Source: Diabrotica undecimpunctata
Lineage: Eukaryota; Arthropoda; Insecta; Coleoptera; Chrysomelidae
Direction: 5' to 3'
Assembly (NCBI RefSeq): GCF_040954645.1
Contig: NC_092803.1
Coordinates: 120,485,961 to 120,549,960 of the forward strand
DNA length: 64,000 nucleotides
Shown here: positions 44,131-52,849 of the stretch, piece by piece
Layout of the letters: each line of letters starts with the position of its first letter
How positions within the stretch are numbered: position 1 is the first letter of the stretch
Program-made: the position numbers and the translations under genes
The notes under the pieces: generated by a model
The model's database searches: none
The model's input: only the letters and a program-made list of their open reading frames with translations
What the model was told of the DNA's origin: nothing

Positions 44131-44990
44131 ATACATATCTCACATAAATTACTTGAAATATATAGTGAAGAATGACCCATTCTTCTGTGTAATATACTAT
44201 ACAATTTCCACAATAGGGTGATCTCACATCGCAGTGACATAAAAACCAACAAAATAAATGCATGTGCACTCGCAGAACATGCAATAACTGGGAAACATTA
44301 GTTAAATTTCGAGGATTCCTGTATTTTGACAAAAGAAAAAAACCATACAAAACGTGTTTTCTTGGAAATGTGTTGTATAAAATCCAGTACATCTTGCATT
44401 AATAAAAAGTCTGACATAGATAAATTGAGCAACATTTATTGTTATTTACTGAAAAATCATCAAAAATAAAATAATTATAAATGTCTAAATATTCTTGTAT
44501 GCATAACTGGTTGCATACCATTAAGACAGGTTAATAATTAAAAATATAAACTACCCAAATATGGGCCTCTTTTTACACTAATTACACTTTAATCACATTG
44601 TTTTTTTCTTTCTGTTCTCTATGTATTAGAGTTAAAACATACCATCAAAATATGTCATGAAATAAACTAAGTTTTACTATCCTGACCAAAAAAAATGTTT
44701 AGAATGTATTGTCCAATATTATATTTTAAATTTGTGTTTTTAATGTTGAGTGTCGAAGTTTATTTTAAATAATCTCAACGACTAGTAAGTTGCACTGACG
44801 AATTGTGATATTTTGTAAATATCTACACATTTTTTTATATACATTACAGTGTCTTGAAAAAGAAATAAAACCATTCCGAAAGCTCGACAAAAAGTCAAAA
44901 GAGAGTTCCTCTAACATCTTGGCCAACCTTCTGACTGCAGCCCTAATAAACTTGTGGTTTTATTTATATCGACAGTCACTAATATCCTGT

Positions 44991-44996
<6 letters not shown>
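44131..44996. other. Left interior of the transposon, unassigned
   Basis: An acceptor-like TTTTTTTATATACATTACAG at 44830-44849 precedes an open stretch on the plus strand (LEKEIKPFRKLDKKSKESSS), which might be an exon upstream of the transposase gene. Otherwise nothing is recognised. Confidence 0.3.

Positions 44997-44997
<1 letters not shown>

Positions 44998-45062
<65 letters not shown>
44998..45062. repeat. (TA)n microsatellite inside the transposon
   Basis: About 65 bp of pure TA, followed by TCTGTACCTTGGTGC. At the equivalent place in the right half (47568-47579) there are only five TA units, so this run has probably expanded from a short TA block present in both arms. Confidence 0.95.
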
Positions 45063-45065
<3 letters not shown>

Positions 45066-45080
45066 GTACCTTGGTGCTAA

Positions 45081-45400
45081 AACAACCAATGTCAAAAATT
45101 GAGATTTTCGGTTTTTCATCGCAACGGGTGCAATACGGTGTCCTTTATATTGTGCAAGAACAACCAATGTCCCAACTAGTGCCATTTTAGAGGTGGAGTA
45201 TAACTGATAGACCAATGTCATTATTATATAGAAATATTTTTAATGCTATAACATCCAATGTATACTTTGGTTATTTACTTTTATCGCAATTTAGTGCAAG
45301 AACAACCAATGTCAAGCCAGAGTGTACATTGGTTTCTTTAGTTTCGATTCAGATTAGTTTATCTTTGTGCAATAACAACCAATATCGACTTTGGTTGTCA
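45081..45400. repeat. Array of the AACAACCAATGTC motif, left cluster
   Basis: Exact copies start at 45081, 45159 and 45301. Variants are at 45211 (ACCAATGTC), 45250 (AACATCCAATGTA), 45374 (AACAACCAATATC), and in inverse at about 45326-45334 (ACATTGGTT). Three of them share a longer unit, TGCAAKAACAACCAATRTC. They lie between the broken left repeat and the transposase gene. Confidence 0.85.
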
Positions 45401-45404
45401 GCAA

Positions 45405-47063
45405 AGTCGCTAAAACCACCATGCAATTGCAAAAAAAATGTAAAGAGCTGATTACCGAAGAAAGTAGAAACCGTATTTTTTAGGAATTTTATCAGTTTCT
45501 GAGTTCCAGTGTTACAGAACACGAAAAACAAACAAAACGATTGCGTTTACACGGAGAAAGTAGCAGAAGAAAATTTTCTAGAAAGTATGTTTATTTCCTT
45601 CGCCAACTGCAGGAGTTGAGGTATGTCAGACGATGTTCTTGAATACCCTTGATATAAGTCTAATGAAAATTAGAATGATAGTTGTAAAAAAAGAGAAACA
45701 GGAACTAATATGTTCCCCTGATAAGAGAGAAAGACATGGAAAGCAGCCCAAAATATGCACCTTAGAGAAAGAGAGAATTATAGCTCATATATTAATGTTC
45801 CCAGCAGTGGAAAGCCACTATTCACGAGAGAGAACCAGTAAAAAGTATCTTTCGAATTACCTTTCCATTTCAAAAATGTTTAGGCTGTTCCAAGACTACT
45901 GCATTGAGCAAGGAGTTATCTCAACAATAAAAGAGTCGGCCTATCGAAATATTTTTGTTGAAAATTTTAATTTATCATTTAAACGCCCTTATAACGACAC
46001 TTGCGAAAAGTGCGATAAATTTAAATTGCAGCTGCAACAGCCTAATCCTAATATGGAAATTATCTAGCAACGTGAGGCACACCTTACCCTTGCTGAAACA
46101 TCTTATCTAAGATAAGGAAATGTCCCTACATGACGAGAAAATGGCTTTTGCCAGTTTTGACTTAGAAAAGTGCCTACCTACTCCCTTTCTAAATAACAGT
46201 GTATCTTTTTATAAACGATCCTTATGGACATACAACCTTACATTTTACACCGTATCAAATAAAAAAAGCTACTCCAATTTGTTACATGTGGGATGAGTCC
46301 GTTGCGGAGCGTGGCGGCCAGGAAATAGCCTCTTATCTTTGGGCCTACCTACAGAGCCTCCCAACTTGCACTGAAGTGGTAAACTTTTTCAGCGACACCT
46401 GCCAAGGACAAAACAGGAATATTTATGTTGCGGTAATATTCAGTTTTTTTATGATAAGATTGGCACAAAATAAAGATAATGATTTTGCACACAATCTCAT
46501 GACAATAAACCAAAATGACCAGGTTTTTAGAACCTGGTCATTCCCACATGGAAGCCGACACCATCCATGCTCTAATTGAGAGAGAGAAAAAGAAGACAAA
46601 CATGAAAATTGAAGTACCTCATGATTGGGCAAATTTTATCAGATCTGTGGGTAAACAGATAAATTTCGTGGAAATGATCATGAATGACTTTCTGGATTTC
46701 AAGAAGCTGTTAAAAACCACTTTTATCCACAAAAAATAAAATATAGAAAAATAAAAAGTGCCATGGTTTAAATTAAAGTGGCTCCAATTCACTAAAGGCG
46801 AACCAGGAGTGATAAAATACAAATTAAGTTTCGACGAAAAGGACGAATTTAAAATTTTTGACATCAACAGAAGAAGACAGAGGTCGTCCTCTAATAATAG
46901 GGATTTGCTGCCCAGGTACGCAGAGCCGCGACCGCTGGATAAAAAGATTGATGACATAATCAACCCCGCCAGTCATCTTTTTTTTCAATCTCTGAAAACT
47001 GTTGGTGATGGGGAAAATGGAGAATCAGAAGATGATTTTGCTAAGTTGATAATATGTATGTAG
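45405..47063 (+). pseudogene. Transposase-like gene with DTCxGQN and GHSHME motifs (DUF7869-like)
   Basis: Across several frames the order is: CNCKKKCKELITEESRNRIF then a stop; SRRKFSRKYVYFL; TMFLNTLDISLMKIR; KRPYNDTCEKCDKFKLQLQQ (a C-x2-C knuckle); a stop at 46064-46066; DLEKCLPTPFLNNSVSFYKR; ATPICYMWDESVAERGGQEI ASYLWAYLQSLP; FFSDTCQGQNRNIYVAVIFS; a shift at a small hairpin; FLEPGHSHMEADTIHALIER; and PHDWANFIRSVGKQINF. The acidic D in FSDTCQGQN, and the GHSHMEAD segment with its D, look like a DDE-type catalytic core. I associate these motifs with a large group of uncharacterised insect and aphid proteins (DUF7869). That the gene moves this element is inferred from the terminal repeats. At least five lesions make it inactive. 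Confidence 0.75.
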
Positions 47064-47283
47064 CTAGTGTAAATTATAATATGTTATGTTGGTTTCAATA
47101 ATAAGTAATGTTTCAGTAATGTATCTTCTATACCTAATATTATAGAACAGAGAAAACAATTTGTTTTTTTTTTAATTTTTAATAAAAAAATTGTTATTCT
47201 ATAAATTTCTAATAATTGATTGTTTATATTTCATTACTGAGTCCAATACACTGCGGGTTTTGACGAAAAAACACATTGACATT

Positions 47284-47551
47284 AACAACCAATGTCATCA
47301 GTTAAGGGGTTATTACTTATTTCATGTAGTAAATATTTCAATGCAATAACAACCAATGTCAATATTTTTTAACTAACCAATTAAAATAAATTAGAGTAAG
47401 AGCCAGAAAAACAATTAGGTATAAATCACCTTAAAGTTGCCAAAATGACTAAGAGCCAAGTATAACTGAAGCGAAGTAAAAAAACACGAAAGTTTTAGAC
47501 AAATCTTTAAACCTGAATTACTCAAAACAAGAAATTTTGACATTGGTTGTT
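47284..47551. repeat. Array of the AACAACCAATGTC motif, right cluster
   Basis: Exact copies at 47284-47296 and 47348-47360 on the plus strand, and at 47539-47551 on the minus strand. The last one is the mirror of the copy at 45081 in the broken left repeat. Confidence 0.85.
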
Positions 47552-47574
47552 TTAGCACCAAAGTACAGATATAT

Positions 47575-47875
47575 ATATACTTCTTGAGCGTGACATTTTC
47601 TGCAATTTTTGAGGATATAACAACTCTGAAAATTTTTAACAATATTATGAACTGACTGTATGCAAGGAATTGGTCCCCCCTCAAAAAACACAGAAAATAA
47701 ATCTACACACCGTTGTCCAGAATTACCACCATAAACCAATTTATTATTTGAACTTTTTCTGCGGGCGCATAAACAGACGTGTTGTTTATAAAACTAAATT
47801 AAAAATCTATACTCTTATTGCTGTAAACAACCTCTGTATAATGGCAAATTATTGGCGACGGAGCAACGGAGGTTC
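47575..47875 (-). repeat. Right terminal inverted repeat of the 4.2-kb transposon
   Basis: Inverted copy of 43643-43938. On this side the repeat continues uninterrupted inward to about 47530. Confidence 0.9.
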
Positions 47876-47879
47876 GTGG

Positions 47880-48186
47880 AAAGTCGACGACGCGCAGTGT
47901 TGCCATTTATAGTGTGTATATCTAATTTAAAACTTAACGTACTGTATTTAAATGTATGTTGTCCGCATACAATAATCTGAGGTATAATCTAATAATAATC
48001 TAAGGCTTCTATCTTTAAAGGTTGTAATCTAAGGTAATCTATTATTGTCCGTATTTTCTTAATTCTTACTCTGTTACTTTTCATCAATCCGGTATTTACT
48101 ATTATGAATTACAATAGGCTGAGACATCTCCTTATTTAATACTTTTTCCCATTTTAATTCTTCATTACTATTGAAATGGGAACAAG
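47880..48186. other. Possible continuation of copia gag, then AT-rich sequence
   Basis: 47876-47912 reads WKVDDAQCCHL before a stop, which could be copia Gag approaching its CCHC knuckle. Beyond this a set of TAATCTAAGG/TAATCTGAGG words at 47975-48045 repeats a few times. Nothing else. Confidence 0.35.
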
Positions 48187-48330
48187 TCACAATTAAAGAT
48201 TAAAGTACGTTTATTGACGTTTCAATTTCCACTTCGGAAATCGTTCTCAAAATACTTCTTTGGTATTTTGAGAACGATTTCCGAAGTGGAAATTAAAACG
48301 TCAATAAACGTACTTTAACCTTTAATTGTG
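48187..48330. repeat. 68-bp inverted repeat with 7-nt loop (fold-back), hammerhead-like stem
   Basis: 48187-48255 and 48263-48330 are inverted copies with only a few mismatches, separated by TTCTTTG. Each arm contains TTGAGAACGATTTCC, GAAGT, GGAAAT(C/T), then (G/A)AAACGTCAATAAACGTAC, i.e. an 8-bp hairpin followed by AAACGT and a possible 4-bp ACGT...ACGT helix. This resembles a degenerate hammerhead with a minimal stem III. The tail AACCTTTAATTGTGGCTTAT recurs at 42400-42440. Confidence 0.8.
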
Positions 48331-49060
48331 GCTTATTCCCATTTAAATAGTAATTACTTTAACATGCCACAAGAAAATAACTTCAGAACAATATTAATTC
48401 TTCATATTTTTACGCTGGTGCATATTTTCGCACATGCGCTCTTTATGACGTATATGTTGTGATTTATCTGTTTTTCTGGTGTAAACACTGCTTATTCTGC
48501 TTTAAATATCTTTTCTCGTCCTTCTCTAAGAATGTTATCTACCTATTTCCGTAATAACTCAAAGTAGGTATACCGATGTAATTGCCTTGCAGTTTTCGCT
48601 GATGTTCTTCTCTACATGCATTACGTGTTCTTACTTTTGTCATACATTTTAGTAGATTTGTTGTTTTTTCCACAACAAAATTTTGTATATTTTCGATACC
48701 CAGTTTATCCCTTCTTCTCCCATATATTTCGCCATTTTCGGATCAATATCATACTTCCCATCTGTCTTGCCTGATTTTATGTTTGATAATTTCTATATTA
48801 CTTTTTCCATGCTTATTTGTACTATCTCTTTGTTTTTCTTGCCTGGATATGTTTCGTTTCCTTCATCTATTATTGGTTTGCATTTGTCTGTATTGGATGT
48901 GCTGTGTCTCTTACTGGTGTTATTTCTATGACTTTTCGTCCATTTATGTGTTTGATTTTTGTCCAAGAGCTTCTATTATTTAATACATTTACCTATCCTG
49001 TACTTATTCTCCAAAGTGTTTACACATGTCTTTGCTGTTGCTTGATTTACTGTGTTTTTT
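48331..49060. other. AT-rich sequence, repeat tail then nothing recognised
   Basis: 48331-48405 continues the repeat family of 42060-42115. Overlapping hydrophobic frames at 48683-49062 arise from T-rich sequence and are not convincing genes. Confidence 0.35.
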
Positions 49061-49061
49061 A

Positions 49062-49115
49062 AACTGGGAAATTTCCGAGGTGAAAACCAAAACATCAAAT
49101 ATAACGTACGTTTAA
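49062..49115 (+). repeat. Degenerate copy of the hammerhead-like repeat of 48187-48330
   Basis: GGAAATTTCCGAGGTGAAAA, then CCAAAACATCAAATATAACG and TACGTTTAATT line up with the arm core at 48276-48325, with substitutions in both the stem and the GAAA box. Confidence 0.45.
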
Positions 49116-49129
49116 TTAAAATTTTTGAC

Positions 49130-49450
49130 CTTATATATGTATGTCTTTTCAGCTATTTTACGCGGTTTCTTCATTTGTGTTGTTTCCAGTAGTCTTTTGA
49201 TCTTTTTTGTTTCGGTTTTAGTCTCCACATTATAGGTATGGCATGATAGGTCTTATATTTGCTCTATAAATTATTGATTTGGTCTCAGTGATAATGTTTT
49301 TATTTTGCGATATTGTATCGTGTAGATGTCCTACCCTTTTGCTGCTATTACTGATTACTATAACTTCTGCTTTATCTCTAAAATTTCTTGTATTTCAATA
49401 CGTTATTCTTTAAATTTCATTTCTTTAATAACATCTTCATCAGTTTCATT
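49130..49450 (-). pseudogene. RTE-type LINE C-terminal fragment (family 2)
   Basis: In shifting minus-strand frames: IYRANIRPIMPYL, then ETKTETKKIKRLLETTQMKK and RKIAEKTYIYKVKNF. It lines up with YKASVRPIMTYASKTRIDT...QRLLETAEMRVLRRITGNTL of the family-2 copy at 12500-13130. Highly decayed. Confidence 0.5.
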
Positions 49451-49454
49451 GATT

Positions 49455-50175
49455 TTGGCTACCTTAAAGTGAGCAAGACATTATAATAATGTAGCGACTT
49501 TAAAACTCAAACCAAATGTTAAAAGTTAGTATGCTAAAGCTTAATTTAATGAAAGATTTATCAGTATTAAATTAAGCCAGAAACAGTTTTGTAATTATTG
49601 TTATTAAACAAAAACCCACCAGAAATATTTATGTAACGTTCTGCACGAATAGTCTGTATTCCGATTCGGGTCAGTATCGCGTACTTTATGTTTTGCTACG
49701 GAAGTAGTATTTGTACGACGTTCTGGTAAAGTGGCTATTGAATTTCCCATCAAATATTAAAAATTAAGAATATTTAACAGTTCTAACTGAAATTTAGACA
49801 AAATAACTTATGGAAAAATCTAAAGAGATAGTTTGAAATATACAATATCTCTGAAGGTAAACTGTTTTAGTACGTTAATGATCGGCCATCCTGTTGTGAC
49901 GTCACGGTTTTACACTTTGAGGTTATCGTTTTCTAAACAAACCAAATTACAAATACTATTTTCACTTCAGTTCATATATTAAAATCTTCAGAAATATTAT
50001 CAGATTAGTTCTTTAGATTTAGTGACCATACACGATAAGGCAAAGGTAAAAAAATACATAGCTTTCAAAACGTTTTTTAACATTGTAATTTTTTATATTA
50101 AATAAACAACGTGAACATTGATAAAAAGAACTAAGCAAGTAAGACAAAATTCAAATGTATATGTCAAACACTGCT
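49455..50175. other. AT-rich sequence, nothing recognised
   Basis: No supportable feature. Confidence 0.35.
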
Positions 50176-50179
50176 AAAA

Positions 50180-50530
50180 CGAAGAAAAATACGGAAAAAA
50201 CAAGGCAAAATGAGAAATAGATCTACCGTGACATCTCCAGAAATATAGAAAGACGGGCTGAATATTTTGAAGGACAAGAACTTAGTAAAAAAACATGCTA
50301 ACTTGTATATAAAACTACAAAAATGCTGTAATATGTCTAATTCGCAAAAAAAAAGATGATAAAAGTATACAACTCTACAAAACAATAATACGCCCAGTCC
50401 TAACATATTGAACATACCTGAACTGTAACAAAAATAATCTAATGAAAATACGTTAGGATGTTTCGAAAGAAAAATATTAAGGAGAATCTATGAAGCGATG
50501 AATGACAATGTAGTGTGGAGAAGACAATGA
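50180..50530 (+). pseudogene. LINE thumb/C-terminal fragment
   Basis: Reads KSIQLYKTIIRPVLTY, then KNNLMKIR, and KEKYxGESMKR in shifting frames. The underlying order, YKTIIRPVLTY...(T)KNNLMKIRR.FERKILRRIYEAMNDN, matches RTE-type LINEs. Truncated at its 5' side. Confidence 0.6.
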
Positions 50531-50539
50531 AAACATTAG

Positions 50540-50995
50540 TAAATTAAAATTAAGACAATGAAAATATACAACTATAGAGGAATCGCTTTACTGGATGTAA
50601 CCTACAAAATATGAGAACTAATAATAAAAAACGAAATTGGCACATACGATAACGAAATAATTTTTGAATTGCAAAGAATGTTCGGGAAAGGTAGATAATC
50701 AATCAACCAAATTTTCATCGTGTAAAAATTACTATAAAACCTTGAACTACACATATTATATATAGACTAAAAGAAATCCTATGACTTCTATACAGAGATG
50801 CTCCTACGAGGCCATGATTTCAATAAATATACTGACAAAACTGATAAAATTAGTCAAAGTGACCCCAAATGAATTAAACATGGATTTAAACATTTCGAGA
50901 AATAATTCATTAAGGACATATGCGTCACGTGAAAGCCTTAGTGAAAGATATTCGCTGCCCAGAACATTATTTAACCTGGGTTATTACCAATAACA
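50540..50995 (+). pseudogene. LINE reverse transcriptase, fingers/palm fragment
   Basis: Encodes NYRGIALLDVTYKI, a stop, IIFELQRMFGKGR, SINQIFIV, YIDxKKSYDFYTEM (motif A position), YEAMISINILTKLIKLVKVT, and RTYASRESLSERYSLPRTLF NL at the motif B position (usually RTYAGVRQGDALSPxLFNL). Motif A and motif B are both damaged. It follows directly after a C-terminal fragment in the same orientation, so two LINE copies are joined tail to head. It stops at the family-A repeat at about 51000. Confidence 0.75.
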
Positions 50996-50999
50996 TTAA

Positions 51000-51262
51000 A
51001 CACATGGGAACATTATTTAACCATGGGTTTTTTACCCATGTATTTAGTGGCTACATTCATGTACTCCTAGTAAGTATTAACCACACTTTACATTAACCTT
51101 GGTCAAAATTTTAACTTCACGTTCTTTTTAATTAAGTGGTTATATATTTTATAGGACACTGATGATGGAATAATGGATTCCGAAAACGTTTTGTCTAAAA
51201 CAGCCCGTTTGGGTTTTTAAAAATATATACCTTTTACAAAGGATTTTTAATAAATTTTTTTA
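51000..51262 (+). repeat. Penelope-like terminal repeat (family A) with internal insertion
   Basis: TTACCCATGTATTTAGTGGC, a divergent stretch, then CTGATGA (51159-51165), GGAAT-AATGG-ATTCC, GAAA (51182-51185), CCC-GTTT-GGG, and CCTTTTACAAAGG. Compared with 18592-18727 there are about 95 extra bases between the TTTAGTGGC start and the core. Confidence 0.75.
51159..51190 (+). ncRNA. Hammerhead-ribozyme-like core motif
   Basis: CTGATGA, T, a GGAAT/ATTCC stem with a 5-nt loop, GAAAACG. A possible AACG/CGTT stem III closes at 51207-51211, leaving TTT as an NUH-like site. Stem I could not be drawn with confidence. Confidence 0.45.
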
Positions 51263-51384
51263 ATATATGGTATACAGCCAAATACAGGAACGTAGATTCC
51301 TTGTGGATATTATTTAACCTATCTTATAATTTATTTTACGACAGGATATATTAGACTCTGACAGAGCCTGATAATACTGTATTA

Positions 51385-51680
51385 ATCACAATCACAAGTA
51401 GAGCTGTGTAGATCAGATCAGATACTGGCTTACCTAGCCGGACGTTTTGGGTTCGATCCTGTAAACCAGAAATTATTCAATTTTTAATTTAACCGTTCAC
51501 CGTTCTTCGGAGGGCAGTTAAAACGATCGATACCGACTAAGTAAGTAGCCGTTAACACTAAAACATAAGCCAGAAGTTTACACGAATAGAAGATAAGCAA
51601 AAGCCAATTTGCTGCAGTACAACCGGTTATAATAACAAAAAACTTTCGAAAAAAAAGTAGAGCTGTAGAAAAATATATAA
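51385..51680 (+). repeat. SINE-like unit with a pol III B box
   Basis: GGGTTCGATCCTG at about 51450 contains a perfect B box (GGTTCGATCC), and a loose A-box-like stretch lies upstream in TAGATCAGATCAGATACTGG. After it comes a body with GGAGGGCAGTTAAAACGATC and TAAGTAGCCGTTAACACTAA, which I associate with insect SINEs. No clean target duplication could be defined. Confidence 0.45.
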
Positions 51681-51889
51681 TATATCTAAATATAAATATA
51701 CAAATAATCTATATAAATATTTCATAGAAATTGTGCTGATAATGTTCCATTTTTTTATCTCATGCGTACTATAGAGGCATACCGCTTATAAACCACGAAC
51801 CGGAATATACCATAAATATGTCTACCGTTAGGTATACATAGGTCTACCAATAAAAATAAATATAGAAATCCATCTTTTAATTTTAGTTT

Positions 51890-52100
51890 TTAATTCTCTC
51901 TGATGTCTCAGTGATGAATGTTTTGTCTTTAGTGCCGAGAATAGTGAATTCGATTTCCCTGCAAAATCAAAAAGTGTTGCCCAGGTCGCTGCTTGGAATG
52001 ATCTGGCAAACCACCAATTGTAATCTACCTAGTACACCTACTCTAGTTAAGCTATAGTTTCCATATAACCGTGTACACTTAAAGATATACAACACAAATA
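51890..52100 (+). repeat. Second tRNA-like/SINE-like unit
   Basis: GATGTCTCAGTGATGAATG is A-box-like, and GTGAATTCGATTTCCCTG is a degenerate B box about 55 bp further on. The body (GTTGCCCAGGTCGCTGCTTG, GATCTGGCAAACCACCAATT) follows. Spacing fits a tRNA-derived SINE head. Confidence 0.4.
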
Positions 52101-52109
52101 TATGCAGAG

Positions 52110-52845
52110 CTGCTTCTTGCGCTCAAAGTTGGATATGGCACATTAAGAAGAAAAGCTCTCTCTGAAACTCTCTCTCTGTTTCTCTCTTTTTCTCAATACC
52201 CAATTTAAATATAGTATTTGCTCATTTTCTACAAAAATATTGATAACAAAACTTAGGTTAACCTTAATTACATCACATGGATGAAATCCAAAAAATTACA
52301 ACTGGTTTTTATCTGCTACTGTCCATTGTATTAACATTTATTATCACTGCATGTGGTTCTCTTTACGTTACTCGCACCGCTTGGGAGAGCAAAATAAAGT
52401 CGTCCGATGGAAATCTTAGATGTGATGATTTTATTCGTTTGTAGCCTATTATTTGCTTCATCTAACAAGTATTAAATAAAGAGAAAGGTGTTATTAAAAT
52501 CAAAGGAAAATTTCATACAATACGAAGGATTTGCGGTTTGATAAGTTATTATTTATATTTATTCCAGTAATGGTGAACCATAATTATTCACATTAAAAGT
52601 AGCATACAGAGATATTAATTTAATTCAAATCATTTATAATCAACCAATAAGTTTACCAATAGGCTACTTGCAAATTCTCTCATGATATTTAATTATTCTT
52701 GTATGTAAAATAGTTTAATAAATAATTAAATGTATCTACTGAATTAAATAATGTTTAAAAATCCACCATTTATTTAGCATTTGGCATACATGATAATATC
52801 AAAATTTCGAAAATACATAATGGGTATTATTTCATTACATATTAT
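52110..52845. other. AT-rich sequence with a CT-rich patch
   Basis: A (CT)n-like stretch lies at 52156-52192. No gene or element is recognised. Confidence 0.35.
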
Positions 52846-52849
52846 TATT

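Larger units (their letters stand above)
43643..47875. mobile_element. 4.2-kb DNA transposon with about 300-bp terminal inverted repeats
   Basis: 43643-43938 and 47575-47875 are inverted copies, more than 90% identical by eye, starting GAACCTCCGTTGCTCCGTCG. GTG lies outside both ends (43640-43642 and 47876-47878), a possible 3-bp target duplication; a 4-bp one (GTGG) needs asymmetric ends. The right repeat continues inward through CTGTACTTTGGTGCTAAAAC to the 13-bp motif AACAACCAATGTC. On the left the matching part appears only at 45062-45100, so about 1.1 kb (43939 to 45060) is inserted or retained there. Inside lies a rightward transposase-like pseudogene with DTCxGQN and GHSHME motifs, and motif arrays on both sides of it. 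The superfamily is not assigned. Confidence 0.88.

Noticed and set aside
43640..47879. 4-bp target duplication (GTGG) for the 4.2-kb transposon, which would hint at Sola-type elements
   Set aside because: It requires the two ends to differ by one base; the symmetric reading gives only GTG, so I did not assign a superfamily.
48683..49062. Three overlapping hydrophobic frames
   Set aside because: All three phases are open because the DNA is T-rich and G-poor; none shows a domain.
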